A DNA stretch of 64,000 bases from the NCBI GenBank assembly GCA_001971685.1, contig CP019326.1, positions 2,852,001 through 2,916,000 on the forward strand, read 5' to 3'. The first letter of the stretch is position 1. The number at the start of each line of letters is the position of its first letter. The DNA is from Halomonas sp. 1513. GTDB taxonomy: Bacteria; Pseudomonadota; Gammaproteobacteria; Pseudomonadales; Halomonadaceae. The translations under genes and the position numbers were made by a program. Below the pieces are notes generated by a model, which was given only the letters and a program-made list of their open reading frames with translations, was not told the origin of the DNA and did no database searches. Of the stretch, positions 56,063 to 64,000 are shown piece by piece.

Positions 56063-56269
56063 ATGGCAACTGGCACTGTCAAGTGGTTCAACGACACCAA
56101 GGGCTACGGCTTCATCTCTCCGGACGACGGCGGCGATGACCTGTTCGCGCACTTCTCCGAGATTCAGGCTGAAGGCTTCAAGACCCTGCAGGACGGCCAG
56201 AAGGTGACCTTCGAGGTCACTCAGGGCAAAAAAGGCCTTCAGGCCGCCAACATCAAGGTCGCCAACTAA
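56063..56269 (+). CDS. Cold-shock protein (CspA family)
   Basis: The 68-residue OB-fold protein has RNP1 KGYGFISP and RNP2 DLFAHFSEI. It begins [18 protein letters not shown] and is full length for the family, which binds RNA and single-stranded DNA and melts mRNA structure after cold shock or growth change. The long AT-poor upstream leader and a strong bidirectional terminator fit a single-gene unit. The exact paralogue cannot be told from sequence alone. Confidence 0.96.
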   Translation: MATGTVKWFNDTKGYGFISPDDGGDDLFAHFSEIQAEGFKTLQDGQKVTFEVTQGKKGLQAANIKVAN

Positions 56270-56365
56270 TCGTTGTGCCTTGATCCCCGCCAGTTGCCCA
56301 GGCCATCCATGCGCGCTAGACATCCACGGATGTGAGCCGCATTAACGCCGCAAGCAAGTGGTAGG

Positions 56366-56397
56366 AAAAAGGGCCACCCTCTCGGGTGGCCCTTTTT
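56366..56397. terminator. Bidirectional intrinsic terminator
   Basis: GGGCCACCC at 56371-56379 pairs with GGGTGGCCC at 56384-56392 around TCTC, flanked by an A-run (56366-56370) and a T-run (56393-56398). It terminates the cold-shock gene on plus and the acidic lipoprotein gene on minus. Confidence 0.95.
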
Positions 56398-56430
56398 TAT
56401 GGCACCGCCATGGCGGCGCTGGGCAGGAGA

Positions 56431-57018
56431 TCAGTTCTGGGTATCGGGCGAACTGAATTCGTCATCGAAGGCGCCTTCGGACGGCGAATCACCAACATCC
56501 GGCTCGTCGAACTGGCTTTCGTCGAACTCGAAGTCATCAGCCTCGCTACCCGGCTGCTGGCTCTCGACCTCCTCGAACTGCTCCTCGATACGACGCTGGG
56601 CCTCCTCGAAGCGACGCTCGGTCTCTTCCATGAAGGCATCAATGTCCGAGTCGCTGGTCTCGCCCGGCAGGGTCGCGTCGTCGTCCAGCGTGCCCGGGCC
56701 TTCGCCCAGGGTATCGGCGGTATCGAGATCCTCGACAGACTCGGCCTCGAAGGTATCGTCGTCGGTGGCCAACGGATCGTCATCGCCCAGGGCCGGCTCC
56801 TCCTCCGGTGCGGCAGCGTCCGGCTCGTCGACGGCCTCATCGTCCTGGGTGTCGGGCATCGCCACGTCGTCGGCATCGTCGTCGACCGGTGCCGCGCCGT
56901 TGGTCTCCTCGACCGGCTCATCTTCCACCACCGGTTCGTCCTCGCCGTTACCGCAGGCGGTCAGTCCCAGGCTCAGCGCCAGCGCCATGGCTGCCGGTAT
57001 CCAGGGTTTATGCCTCAT
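56431..57018 (-). CDS. Highly acidic Asp/Glu-rich lipoprotein
   Basis: The 195-residue protein has a lipoprotein signal with lipobox LTAC (Cys about residue 22), then a mature chain dominated by Asp, Glu, Ala, Thr and Pro. Examples are DDDADDVAMPDTQDDEAVDEPDAAAPEEEP. Near 130-155 a predicted helix EETERRFEEAQRRIEEQFEEVE is the only structured-looking element. I recognise no family. Such acid-rich surface proteins are common in moderate halophiles. ATG 57018 is preceded by GGAGAGG. Confidence 0.75.
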   Translation of the reverse strand: MRHKPWIPAAMALALSLGLTACGNGEDEPVVEDEPVEETNGAAPVDDDADDVAMPDTQDDEAVDEPDAAAPEEEPALGDDDPLATDDDTFEAESVEDLDTADTLGEGPGTLDDDATLPGETSDSDIDAFMEETERRFEEAQRRIEEQFEEVESQQPGSEADDFEFDESQFDEPDVGDSPSEGAFDDEFSSPDTQN

Positions 57019-57125
57019 TTCCACCTCTCCTTTGATATCACGGCGTAACATTTGGACAGTATTTGACCAGAGGCGTGCCCCGGCCACAAGCCTGATTCAT
57101 CGATCGCATGCTATCCGGCGGCCGA

Positions 57126-58031
57126 TTAGCCGAGGAGTGGCGACGTCGCCGGCAGCAGTAGCGACAGTTCACCGGGCAGCACCTCGGCCTCGAAATGCTT
57201 CCACTCGAAGGGCTCGCCGTCCAGCGTCAGCGGTAGCGCGGCATCGCTGTCGAAGCGCAGCCGCGTGGTCTGGAAATACTCGACATAGTCGCCGCAGGCC
57301 GGCAGGGCCTCAAGCTCATCGAGAGCCTGCTTGAGGCCGCTCAGCGACTCGAAGTCGCGCACGATCAACACTTCCAGCAGGCCGTCATCGAGCTTGGCCG
57401 AGGGCGCCAGCCGCTGGCCGCCGCCGGCCTGGCAGCCGTTGCCGATCGCCAGCAGGAACAGCGGCGCATCGCTTTCGCCCTCCGGCCAGCTCAGCCGCCC
57501 CTGGTAGGGCTTGTAGCGCCAGGCCTGCAGCGCCCCCATCAGCGAGTAGGCGCCACCGCCGAGCATTCGTTTCATGGCCTTGGGCGTGCTCGAGGTCACC
57601 TCGGCGCCAAAGCCGCAGGAGGCCATGTTGAGATAGTACTGATCAGCCAGGCGCACCACATCGGCCTGGCGCGGTGTGGCCTCCAGAGCCAGCACCAGTG
57701 CTTCATCGGCCGCCAGCGGAATGCCAGCGCCGTTGGCGAAGTCGTTGGCGCTGCCCAGCGGCAGCACGCCGAGCGCCGGTCGCGCCTCGCGGTCGAGCCG
57801 CATCAAGCCGTTGACCAGTTCATTGACGGTGCCGTCGCCACCGCCGGCGATCAACCGCGCAATGCCGTCATCGCTGGCCTCGGCGCAGAGCCGCAAGGCG
57901 TCGCCGGCCTCCCAGGTGACGCGCACCTCGAGGTTGGCACCGGCGTCTCGCAGCGCCTCGACCGCCTCCCTGACCTCCGGTAGCTGGGCCGACTTGCCGT
58001 TGAGAATGATACGTGCGGTATTGTCAGTCAT
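57126..58031 (-). CDS. yegS: YegS-like lipid kinase
   Basis: The 301-residue protein has the diacylglycerol-kinase catalytic domain with GGGDGTVNE at 63-71, LGVLPLGSANDFA near 86-98 and a later LDDGLLEVLIVRDF strand region. YegS of E. coli phosphorylates phosphatidylglycerol. Size (about 300) matches. It lies 64 bases downstream of the M48 protease gene on the same strand. Diacylglycerol kinase-like proteins of this family share the fold, so YegS is the best but not the only name. Confidence 0.9.
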   Translation of the reverse strand: MTDNTARIILNGKSAQLPEVREAVEALRDAGANLEVRVTWEAGDALRLCAEASDDGIARLIAGGGDGTVNELVNGLMRLDREARPALGVLPLGSANDFANGAGIPLAADEALVLALEATPRQADVVRLADQYYLNMASCGFGAEVTSSTPKAMKRMLGGGAYSLMGALQAWRYKPYQGRLSWPEGESDAPLFLLAIGNGCQAGGGQRLAPSAKLDDGLLEVLIVRDFESLSGLKQALDELEALPACGDYVEYFQTTRLRFDSDAALPLTLDGEPFEWKHFEAEVLPGELSLLLPATSPLLG

Positions 58032-58094
58032 GAGCTCCGTCTCATGGGGTTTACACCGCTATCATGCCGCGCCCCGAAGTGCTTGGCCAACCGT

Positions 58095-60026
58095 TCAGTG
58101 GCTGCCGGCATCATCCAGCAGCGGCGGCAGCGGGCAGTCCAGCGCCTCGGCCAGGGCGCGGAACAGCTCGGCTTCACGCGGGCTGACCCTGCCATCGTGC
58201 TCGATGCACTCGGCGAGGGCCGCGAGAAGCTGCCGGCGCCCGTCGCCGCTGAGCCGCTGAAGGCGGTCGAGGCTCATGTCGAGTTCGCCGAAGGCGGTCG
58301 GCCCGGGCACATAGTCGAGCGCCAGCGGGGCCAGCGTTGCCACCCCGGCGTCAAAGGCACGCCGGGCTTCTTCGCCGTCATCGCTGCCGGCCCGGGCCAT
58401 GCTCGACAGCAGCACCGCCGCCGGTTCCGCCAGGGCCGAGAGGGCCCGATCACGGCGCCGGCTGTGACGCCCCTCAACGCCCTGCACCAGCACTCGATAG
58501 AGCGCCCAGTGCAGGGCGCCCGGCGCCGCTTCGGCGGCGATCAGCCGTTCCAGGCACAGCTTGAAGGTGGCGTACTGGGCAGTGGACAGCTGCTTGAGCA
58601 GCGGGATAGCCAGTTCCAGCAGCACCAGGCGCTGGTCGGCGGGCAATGCCGCCAACGGCTCCTCGAGCGCATCCAGCTCGCGCAGCACGCCGGGGTCGGC
58701 GACGCCGTCGAGCAGCCCACGCTGGGCCGCCCGGGTCGCGGGCTCGAGGTGAATCAGTACGCCGTAGGCCACCGCCCGCGCCGCGCCGGGGTCGTGGGCG
58801 GCCTCCAGCAGGCGCGGGTCGAGGGCATCCAGGCGCCGGCGCGCATCGTCGAGATGGGCCTGATCGAGCTGGCCGATGGTGGCCAGCGCCATGGCCATCA
58901 GCTTCTTGGCGTCGCGTCCGCGGGACTCGCCGCCAGACACCGGTGCGGCGGCCGCCTCCTCGCCGCTGTCGCTGCGCTCGGCGCGGCTTGGCAGCTCGCC
59001 GTCCCACTGCGGGTCGACGCGACGGATGCGCTCGTCGAGGGGAGGATGGGTCGCCAGCATGCCGCTGGCGGCGCGAATCCCGCGGCTGAAATAGAGGTGG
59101 CTGAACTCGGCGGCGTTGCTGGCCTCCAGCTGCGATCCCTGCTGGTGGGCGCCAATCTTCTTCAATGCCCCGCCGATGCCGTTCGGGTCGCGGGTGAACT
59201 GCACCGCCGAGGCATCGGCCAGGAACTCGCGCTGGCGACTCACCGCCGCCTTGATGATATTGCCGCACAGGGTGCCGACATAGCCGACGACCATCAGCGC
59301 CGCGCCCAGCGCCAGCATCGCCGCCTGGCCGTTGTTGTTGCGGTTGCCGCCGCCAACCATGCGCCGGCCGGCGGTGCCGCGCAGCACCATATGGCCGATC
59401 AGGCCGATCAGCAGCAGCCCGTGGAGCAGCGCCACCAGGCGCAGGTTGAGGCGCATGTCGCCGTTGAAGATATGGCTGAACTCGTGGGCCACCACCCCCT
59501 GCAGCTCGTCGCGGTCGAGCCGCTCGATGGCACCGCGGGTGATCCCGATCACCGCATCCTGGGGCGAGTGGCCGGCGGCGAAGGCGTTGATCGCCGGCTC
59601 TTCGAGCAGATACACCGCCGGCACCGGCGTGCCCGAGGCGATGGCCATCTCCTCGACCACGTTGAGCATGCGCTGCTCGTCGGCGTCGCGAACGTTGCCG
59701 TTGAGCAGCCGCCCGCCCATCGCCTCGGCCACGGCACGGCCGCCGGCGCGCAGCTGCAGGTGCTTGAACAGACTGCCCAGCACCACCAGCGCCAGCACGC
59801 CGAGCGCCACGCTGCCCAGCAGGTAAGGATCCAGGGCGCGGGCCAGCGGCTCGCCGCCGGCCTGCTGCTGGCCGCCTTCGCTGATCACCAGTACCAGCGC
59901 TACCGCCAGCGTTGCCATGGCCACCAGCGACACCACGGCGACGATCAGCAGCACCACCAGGCGCCCGGTGTTACGTCGCGCACGGTCCTGGGCGGCAAAA
60001 AAGTCCATCGAACTTGGCGCCGCCAT
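58095..60026 (-). CDS. M48 family membrane metalloprotease with long C-terminal extension
   Basis: The 643-residue protein has two N-terminal membrane helices (about 22-50 and 66-87) and the zinc site HEFSH (H181, E182, H185) with the third ligand in REFLADASA (E267). Two more helices lie near 196-215 and 236-257. After the protease core (about 345) there is a 300-residue helical extension ending LLAALAECIEHDGRVSPREAELFRALAEAL, which looks TerB-like. It is immediately downstream of lemA, the recurring M48-LemA pair. HtpX itself is about 290 residues, so this is a larger M48 type. Confidence 0.88.
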   Translation of the reverse strand: MAAPSSMDFFAAQDRARRNTGRLVVLLIVAVVSLVAMATLAVALVLVISEGGQQQAGGEPLARALDPYLLGSVALGVLALVVLGSLFKHLQLRAGGRAVAEAMGGRLLNGNVRDADEQRMLNVVEEMAIASGTPVPAVYLLEEPAINAFAAGHSPQDAVIGITRGAIERLDRDELQGVVAHEFSHIFNGDMRLNLRLVALLHGLLLIGLIGHMVLRGTAGRRMVGGGNRNNNGQAAMLALGAALMVVGYVGTLCGNIIKAAVSRQREFLADASAVQFTRDPNGIGGALKKIGAHQQGSQLEASNAAEFSHLYFSRGIRAASGMLATHPPLDERIRRVDPQWDGELPSRAERSDSGEEAAAAPVSGGESRGRDAKKLMAMALATIGQLDQAHLDDARRRLDALDPRLLEAAHDPGAARAVAYGVLIHLEPATRAAQRGLLDGVADPGVLRELDALEEPLAALPADQRLVLLELAIPLLKQLSTAQYATFKLCLERLIAAEAAPGALHWALYRVLVQGVEGRHSRRRDRALSALAEPAAVLLSSMARAGSDDGEEARRAFDAGVATLAPLALDYVPGPTAFGELDMSLDRLQRLSGDGRRQLLAALAECIEHDGRVSPREAELFRALAEALDCPLPPLLDDAGSH

Positions 60027-60623
60027 CTAGAACGAGACCTTGGGCGCTTCCTGAATCGCCTCGCTGTCCTCGAACTCGAGCAGCGCGGCATCCTCGCCGT
60101 GGCCGAAGGTGCCGGCCAGTAGCACCGTGGGGAAGCGCTGGCGGTAGGTGTTGTACTGCATCACCGCGTCATTGAAGGCCTGGCGGGCGAAGGCGACGCG
60201 GTTCTCGGTGCTGGTCAGGGTCTCGCTGAGCTGCTGCATGTTGGCCGAGGCCTTGAGATCGGGATACGCCTCCATCACCACGTTGAGCCGCCCCATCGCC
60301 GAACCCAGCGCACCCTCGGCACTGGACAGCTGAGCCATGGCCTTGGGGTCGCCGGGCTTCTCGGCGGCGGCCGCGAGGCCACTCATGGCACCCTGGCGGG
60401 CCTGGACCACCGCCTCCAGGGTGTCACGCTCGTGGGACATGTATGCCTTGGCGGTCTCGACCAGGTTGGGGATCAGGTCGTAGCGTCGCTTGAGCTGCAC
60501 CTCGATCTGTGCGAAGGCGTTCTGGTAGCGATTACGCAGTGCCACCAGGCTGTTGTAGATACTGACGCCATAGAAAATCAGCGCCACGGCGATCACGAGT
60601 AGAACAATGCTGGTCATCGACAT
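60027..60623 (-). CDS. lemA: LemA family membrane protein
   Basis: The 198-residue protein has an N-terminal signal-anchor (SIVLLVIAVALIFYGVSIYNSL) and then the LemA domain. The conserved start is LVALRNRYQNAFAQIEVQLKRRYDLIPNLVETAKAY, and NRVAFARQAFNDAVMQYNTYRQRFPTVLLA closes it. LemA proteins lie in the envelope next to M48 proteases in many bacteria; their function is not settled. I start at ATG 60623. The gene ends directly before the M48 ATG at 60026, so they are co-translated. Confidence 0.92.
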   Translation of the reverse strand: MSMTSIVLLVIAVALIFYGVSIYNSLVALRNRYQNAFAQIEVQLKRRYDLIPNLVETAKAYMSHERDTLEAVVQARQGAMSGLAAAAEKPGDPKAMAQLSSAEGALGSAMGRLNVVMEAYPDLKASANMQQLSETLTSTENRVAFARQAFNDAVMQYNTYRQRFPTVLLAGTFGHGEDAALLEFEDSEAIQEAPKVSF

Positions 60624-60802
60624 AGCCGGTCTCTGGTCGGGGGCGCAGTGCGCCGTGTAAATCAACTGCTGTAGGCATCGAGATTACGCCATATCAGCGT
60701 AGCCTGCTGGTCGGGACAGCGGCGCCGATCAACGCTGGAGGCTTGACCTCATCACCGTCAGCCCGCAGATTCGTGATCTGGCTCCACGCTCACAGGACAC
60801 CC

Positions 60803-61093
60803 ATGGAAGGCTTTTTCAACTGGCTTGGCTCGCTGATCGGCGAAACCCTGCGCTGGATCGTCGATCTGCTGGTCATCTTCTTTGCCAACCTGCGCGGCGC
60901 CGTCGAGGGCTTCATCGGCGGGCTGAGCAACGCCATGGGCATCAACCCCACCCTGTTCAGCCTGCTGGTGCTGATCGTCGGGGTGTGGATGCTCTACTGC
61001 GCGCTGCGCGCCCTGCTCGCCCGGCGCCTGATCGCCACCCTGGTATGGGCCTTCCTTGGCCTGGTGGTACTGAGCTGGCTAGTCGGCCGTTAG
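60803..61093 (+). CDS. Small two-helix membrane protein
   Basis: The 96-residue product starts at ATG 60803 (MEGFFNWLGSLIGETLRWIVD), with AGGA before it. It has an amphipathic first part, a hydrophobic segment at about 47-66 (LFSLLVLIVGVWMLYCALRA) and another at 75-94 (LIATLVWAFLGLVVLSWLVG). I recognise no family. It is convergent with pepN, whose stop lies 28 bases away, and divergent from lemA. The in-phase reading from 60743 adds 20 residues without a better ribosome site. Confidence 0.65.
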   Translation: MEGFFNWLGSLIGETLRWIVDLLVIFFANLRGAVEGFIGGLSNAMGINPTLFSLLVLIVGVWMLYCALRALLARRLIATLVWAFLGLVVLSWLVGR

Positions 61094-61121
61094 GCTTTGT
61101 ACGAAAACTGCCCGCGCTCGG

Positions 61122-63764
61122 CTATTCCGCCAGCGCCTTCTCCACCACCTCGAAGACGTTGGGCGACAGCTCCTCGGCACGAATTCGCTCCAGCTCGGTC
61201 TTCATCAACGCCTGGCGCTGCTCGTCGAAACGCTGCCAGCGGGTCAGCGGGGTGATGAGGCGCGCGGCGATCTCCGGATTGAGACGATTGAGCTCGATCA
61301 CCACGTCGGCCAGCAGCCGGTAGCCGGCGCCGTCGATGCGGTGGAAATTGACGCGGTTCTGGCCGGCGAAGGCGCCGATCAATGCGCGCACCCGATTGGG
61401 ATTCTTGAGCGAGAAGGCCGGGTGATCCATCAGGAACGTCACCCGGTCGAGCACGTCGGACTGCGGCCGCGTCACCTGGATGCTGAACCACTGGTCCATG
61501 ACCAGCGGGTCGTGGGCCCACTTCTCGCTGAACAGCCTGAGCGCCGGATCGGCCAGATCGCCGCGTGAGCTGTGGGTCAGCAGGGTCAGCGCGCAGCGCA
61601 CGTCGGTCATGTTGTGGCCGGCGCTGAACTGGCGCTGGGCCAGCTCTATGCCCTCTTCGTCCTCGATGCTCATCAGGTACGACAGCGCCACGTTCTTGAG
61701 GCTGCGCGCAGCGATCTGCTCGGGCTCTGGCGCATAGGGCGCGTCGCTGGCGTTGTCATGATAGACGCGCAGGAAGTCGTCGCGCAGCGCCACCGCCAGC
61801 GACTGCTTGACGAAGGTGCGCGCGGCGTGGATCGCATCGACGTCGACCATCGGCTGCTGCTCGGCGATGTACGCCTCGGAGGGCAGCGTGAGCATCTCGG
61901 CGAGCACCGCCTTGTCGTCCGTATCGGCATGCAGCAGGCCGCGGAAGGCCTCGACCACGCGCACGTCCATGACCTTCTCGACGCCATTGCGGTGGGCGGC
62001 GATCAGGTCATCCAGCGCCAGCAGCGCCAGGCGCTGGCCGGCGTCCCAGCGGTTGAAGCCGTCGGAATCGTGGGTCAGCAGGAAGGCCAGATCTTCCCGC
62101 GAGTAGGGGAAGCGCAGCCTGACCGGCGCCGAGAAGCCGCGCAGCAGCGACGGCACCGGGGCTTCGGCGATATCGGTGAACACGAAGTGCTGCTCGTCCT
62201 CGCGCAGGTGGACCACCGCGTCCTTGCCGATCACCTCGCCATCCAGGGTCATGCGCAGGTCCTCGCCGGACTTGGTACCGACCAGGCCCAGGCGGACCGG
62301 GATGTGCAGCGGCCGCTTGTCGGGCTGGCCCGGCGTGGCCGGGGTACGCTGGCGCAGCGTCAGGTGATACTCGGACTTGGCGTAGTCGTACTCGCCGTGG
62401 GCGTCGATCTCCGGGGTGCCGGCCTGGGAGTACCAGCGCATGAACTGGCCGAGGTCGAGCCCCGAGGCCTCGGCCATGCAGTCGACGAAATCCTCGATGG
62501 TCACCGCCTGGCCGTCGAAGCGTTCGAAGTAGCGATCACTGCCCTCTCGAAAGGCCTCCCAACCGACGAGATTGCGCAGCATGCGCACCACCTCGGCACC
62601 CTTCTCATAGATGGTCAGGGTGTAGAAGTTGGAGATCTCGATATAGTGGTCGGGGCGGATCGGGTGGGCGGTGGGGCCGTCGTCCTCGGCGAACTGGGCG
62701 GTGCGGAAGAAGGCCACGTCCTCGATGCGCTTGACCGGCGCCGAGTTGGTGTCGGCCGAGAAGCACTGGTCGCGGAAGACCGTGAAGCCCTCCTTGAGCG
62801 AGAGCTGGAACCAGTCGCGGCAGGTCACCCGATTGCCCGACCAGTTGTGGAAGTACTCGTGGGCGACGATACCCTCGACGCGCTGGAAGGCGGCGTCAGT
62901 GGCGGTCTGCGGGTGGGTCAGCACCGCTGCCGAGTTGAAGATGTTGAGGCCCTTGTTCTCCATCGCGCCCATGTTGAAGTCGTTGACCGCGACGATCATG
63001 AACAGGTCGAGGTCATACTCGCGGCCGTAGGTCTCCTCGTCCCAGCGCATGGCGCGCTTCAGCGAGGCCATGGCGTGGTCGGTTTTGTCGAGGTTCTCCT
63101 CCTCGACCCAGATCTGCAGCGCCACCTCGCGCCCGCTCACGGTGGTGAAACTGTCCTCGACCTTCTTGAGGTCACCGGCCACCAGCGCGAACAGGTAGCA
63201 GGGCTTGGGGTGCGGGTCTTCCCAGGTCACGAAGTGGCGCCCGCCGGGCAGCTCGCCGCGCTCCACCGGATTGCCGTTGGAGAGCAGCACCGGCTCGCGC
63301 CGGATATCGCCGATCACGGTGGTGGAAAACGTCGCCATCACATCGGGACGGTCGGGGTAATAGGTGATGCGCCGGAAGCCCTCGGCCTCGCACTGGGTGC
63401 AGTACATGCCGTTGGACTGGTAGAGGCCTTCCAGGGCGGTGTTCGCTTCGGGGGCGATCTCCACCTCGGTGTCGAGCAGGAAGCGCTCGGGCACCCGGTG
63501 CACGATCAGCTGGCTGTCGCTAACGCGATACTCGTCGGCGTCGAGGGGCTGGCCGTCGATGGCGATGGCCTTGAGCGTCAGCAGCTCACCGTCGAGTACC
63601 AGCGGCGATTCGGCGGCATCCTCACGCTCAGGATGACGTTCCACATGCAGCCGCGCCTTGACCCGGGTGGCGCCGGGGGCGAGATCGAAGGTCAGTTCGG
63701 TGTGGGTGACCCGGTGAGCGGGCGGCTGGTAGTCATGCAGATACGTCGGCTGGGGTGCTGACAT
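61122..63764 (-). CDS. pepN: Aminopeptidase N
   Basis: The 880-residue M1 metallopeptidase releases N-terminal residues from peptides. The exopeptidase motif GAMEN is at 266-270, and the zinc site is HEYFH at 302-306 with the distal Glu in LKEG (E325). SAPQPTYLHDYQPPAHRVTHTELTFDL is the usual gammaproteobacterial start. I use ATG 63764, with AGGAG before it, in place of ATG 63797. It lies about 113 bases downstream of the partial gene at the right edge on the same strand. Confidence 0.97.
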   Translation of the reverse strand: MSAPQPTYLHDYQPPAHRVTHTELTFDLAPGATRVKARLHVERHPEREDAAESPLVLDGELLTLKAIAIDGQPLDADEYRVSDSQLIVHRVPERFLLDTEVEIAPEANTALEGLYQSNGMYCTQCEAEGFRRITYYPDRPDVMATFSTTVIGDIRREPVLLSNGNPVERGELPGGRHFVTWEDPHPKPCYLFALVAGDLKKVEDSFTTVSGREVALQIWVEEENLDKTDHAMASLKRAMRWDEETYGREYDLDLFMIVAVNDFNMGAMENKGLNIFNSAAVLTHPQTATDAAFQRVEGIVAHEYFHNWSGNRVTCRDWFQLSLKEGFTVFRDQCFSADTNSAPVKRIEDVAFFRTAQFAEDDGPTAHPIRPDHYIEISNFYTLTIYEKGAEVVRMLRNLVGWEAFREGSDRYFERFDGQAVTIEDFVDCMAEASGLDLGQFMRWYSQAGTPEIDAHGEYDYAKSEYHLTLRQRTPATPGQPDKRPLHIPVRLGLVGTKSGEDLRMTLDGEVIGKDAVVHLREDEQHFVFTDIAEAPVPSLLRGFSAPVRLRFPYSREDLAFLLTHDSDGFNRWDAGQRLALLALDDLIAAHRNGVEKVMDVRVVEAFRGLLHADTDDKAVLAEMLTLPSEAYIAEQQPMVDVDAIHAARTFVKQSLAVALRDDFLRVYHDNASDAPYAPEPEQIAARSLKNVALSYLMSIEDEEGIELAQRQFSAGHNMTDVRCALTLLTHSSRGDLADPALRLFSEKWAHDPLVMDQWFSIQVTRPQSDVLDRVTFLMDHPAFSLKNPNRVRALIGAFAGQNRVNFHRIDGAGYRLLADVVIELNRLNPEIAARLITPLTRWQRFDEQRQALMKTELERIRAEELSPNVFEVVEKALAE

Positions 63765-63877
63765 CGAGAAACGCTCCTGATCGGAAATTGCCCCCATTGT
63801 ACGGCCCAGCGGTTGTCAGACTCAAAGCATCGTCAGACTTCCCGATGACGATGCGCGAGGGACTTCAGCCGCCCCGC

Positions 63878-64000
63878 CTATGGCGAGAGGTGCCCCGGCG
63901 CCGGGCGGGTCACTATCCACAGCGCCAGCAGGCCGAGGCCGGCGACCAGCGTTAGCTTGATGATCGGGCTGGGCACCGTCAGCAGCAGTACCACGACCGA
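63878..64000 (-). CDS. Partial membrane protein, 3' end only
   Basis: The minus-strand frame enters from the right edge and gives 40 residues before TAG at 63878-63880. The C-terminus is a hydrophobic helix (LTLVAGLGLLALWI) followed by a short polar tail VTRPAPGHLSP. This is the end of a small or larger membrane protein of unknown family. The frame is open to the window edge. The gene lies upstream of pepN on the same strand. Confidence 0.55.
   Translation of the reverse strand, partial: SVVVLLLTVPSPIIKLTLVAGLGLLALWIVTRPAPGHLSP

Noticed and set aside
58044..60122. 692-codon plus-strand frame antisense to the M48 protease
   Set aside because: Low-complexity His/Arg/Gln/Ala composition, typical of a GC-rich shadow. 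The opposite strand encodes a real protease.
61572..63761. 729-codon plus-strand frame antisense to pepN
   Set aside because: PepN motifs GAMEN and HEYFH on the minus strand are decisive; the antisense product has no recognisable domain.
1..64000. CRISPR arrays, insertion sequences, integrases, tRNA or rRNA
   Set aside because: No spaced direct repeats, transposase or integrase motifs or RNA gene patterns were seen on either strand.

Overview
The window is a 64-kb piece of a GC-rich gammaproteobacterial chromosome. Gene content and style fit Halomonas or a close relative (Halomonadaceae). Pointers are a class I PhaC with an adjacent phasin and a DUF6489 protein, Pseudomonas-like trpE and gph, E. 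coli-type two-subunit PntAB, the miaB-phoH-ybeY-corC-lnt block, strongly acidic proteins including an Asp/Glu-rich lipoprotein, and gammaproteobacterial Tpm, SixA and SmrB/PrmB. I assign the genus by inference only. I saw no rRNA, tRNA, CRISPR array, insertion sequence or prophage.

Layout. 1-8100: a minus-strand type VI secretion (T6SS) cargo module running hcp, vgrG, DUF4123 adaptor, VasX-like effector, then a DUF6708-like membrane protein whose frame is broken by one in-frame TGA, then a gene leaving the left edge. A good sigma-54-type promoter lies before hcp. Base composition drops sharply after the body of vgrG, as expected for exchangeable cargo. 8150-13150: trpE preceded by a short leader ORF ending Trp-Arg-Trp-stop with competing hairpins (candidate attenuator), then gph, ndh on the other strand, a GIY-YIG protein and rpe. 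13200-19000: an MFS transporter, the sulfate importer operon sbp-cysTWA and a YajG-like lipoprotein. 19070-26600: tpm, an SH3/coiled-coil membrane protein, DUF1820, then miaB-phoH-ybeY-corC-lnt. 26700-29600: phaC, phasin and DUF6489 (polyhydroxyalkanoate storage). 29690-36500: aroC-prmB divergent from smrB, a patatin-like lipase, two alpha/beta hydrolases, and an unlisted 30-residue membrane peptide upstream of an AEC transporter.

36600-44300: a complete minus-strand D-glucarate/galactarate module. It runs kdgD, tctC, tctB, tctA, gudD, a GntR/FadR-type regulator and alpha-ketoglutarate semialdehyde dehydrogenase. Together these import an aldarate, dehydrate it and convert it to alpha-ketoglutarate. 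Related ATGATGT-containing inverted or repeated sites lie before the regulator and before kdgD. 44450-55750: sixA-gpsA, pntA-pntB, an isochorismatase-fold protein with Ser at the usual catalytic Cys position, htpG, two hotdog thioesterases, a soluble lytic transglycosylase and a LysE exporter. 55750-64000: a cold-shock protein, an acidic lipoprotein, a YegS-like lipid kinase, an M48 protease/LemA pair, a small membrane protein, pepN and the 3' end of a membrane protein leaving the right edge.

Most of the window is ordinary core genome. The parts most worth a second look are the T6SS cargo module with its broken candidate immunity gene, the trp leader, and the small membrane ORF that may couple translation of the AEC transporter.
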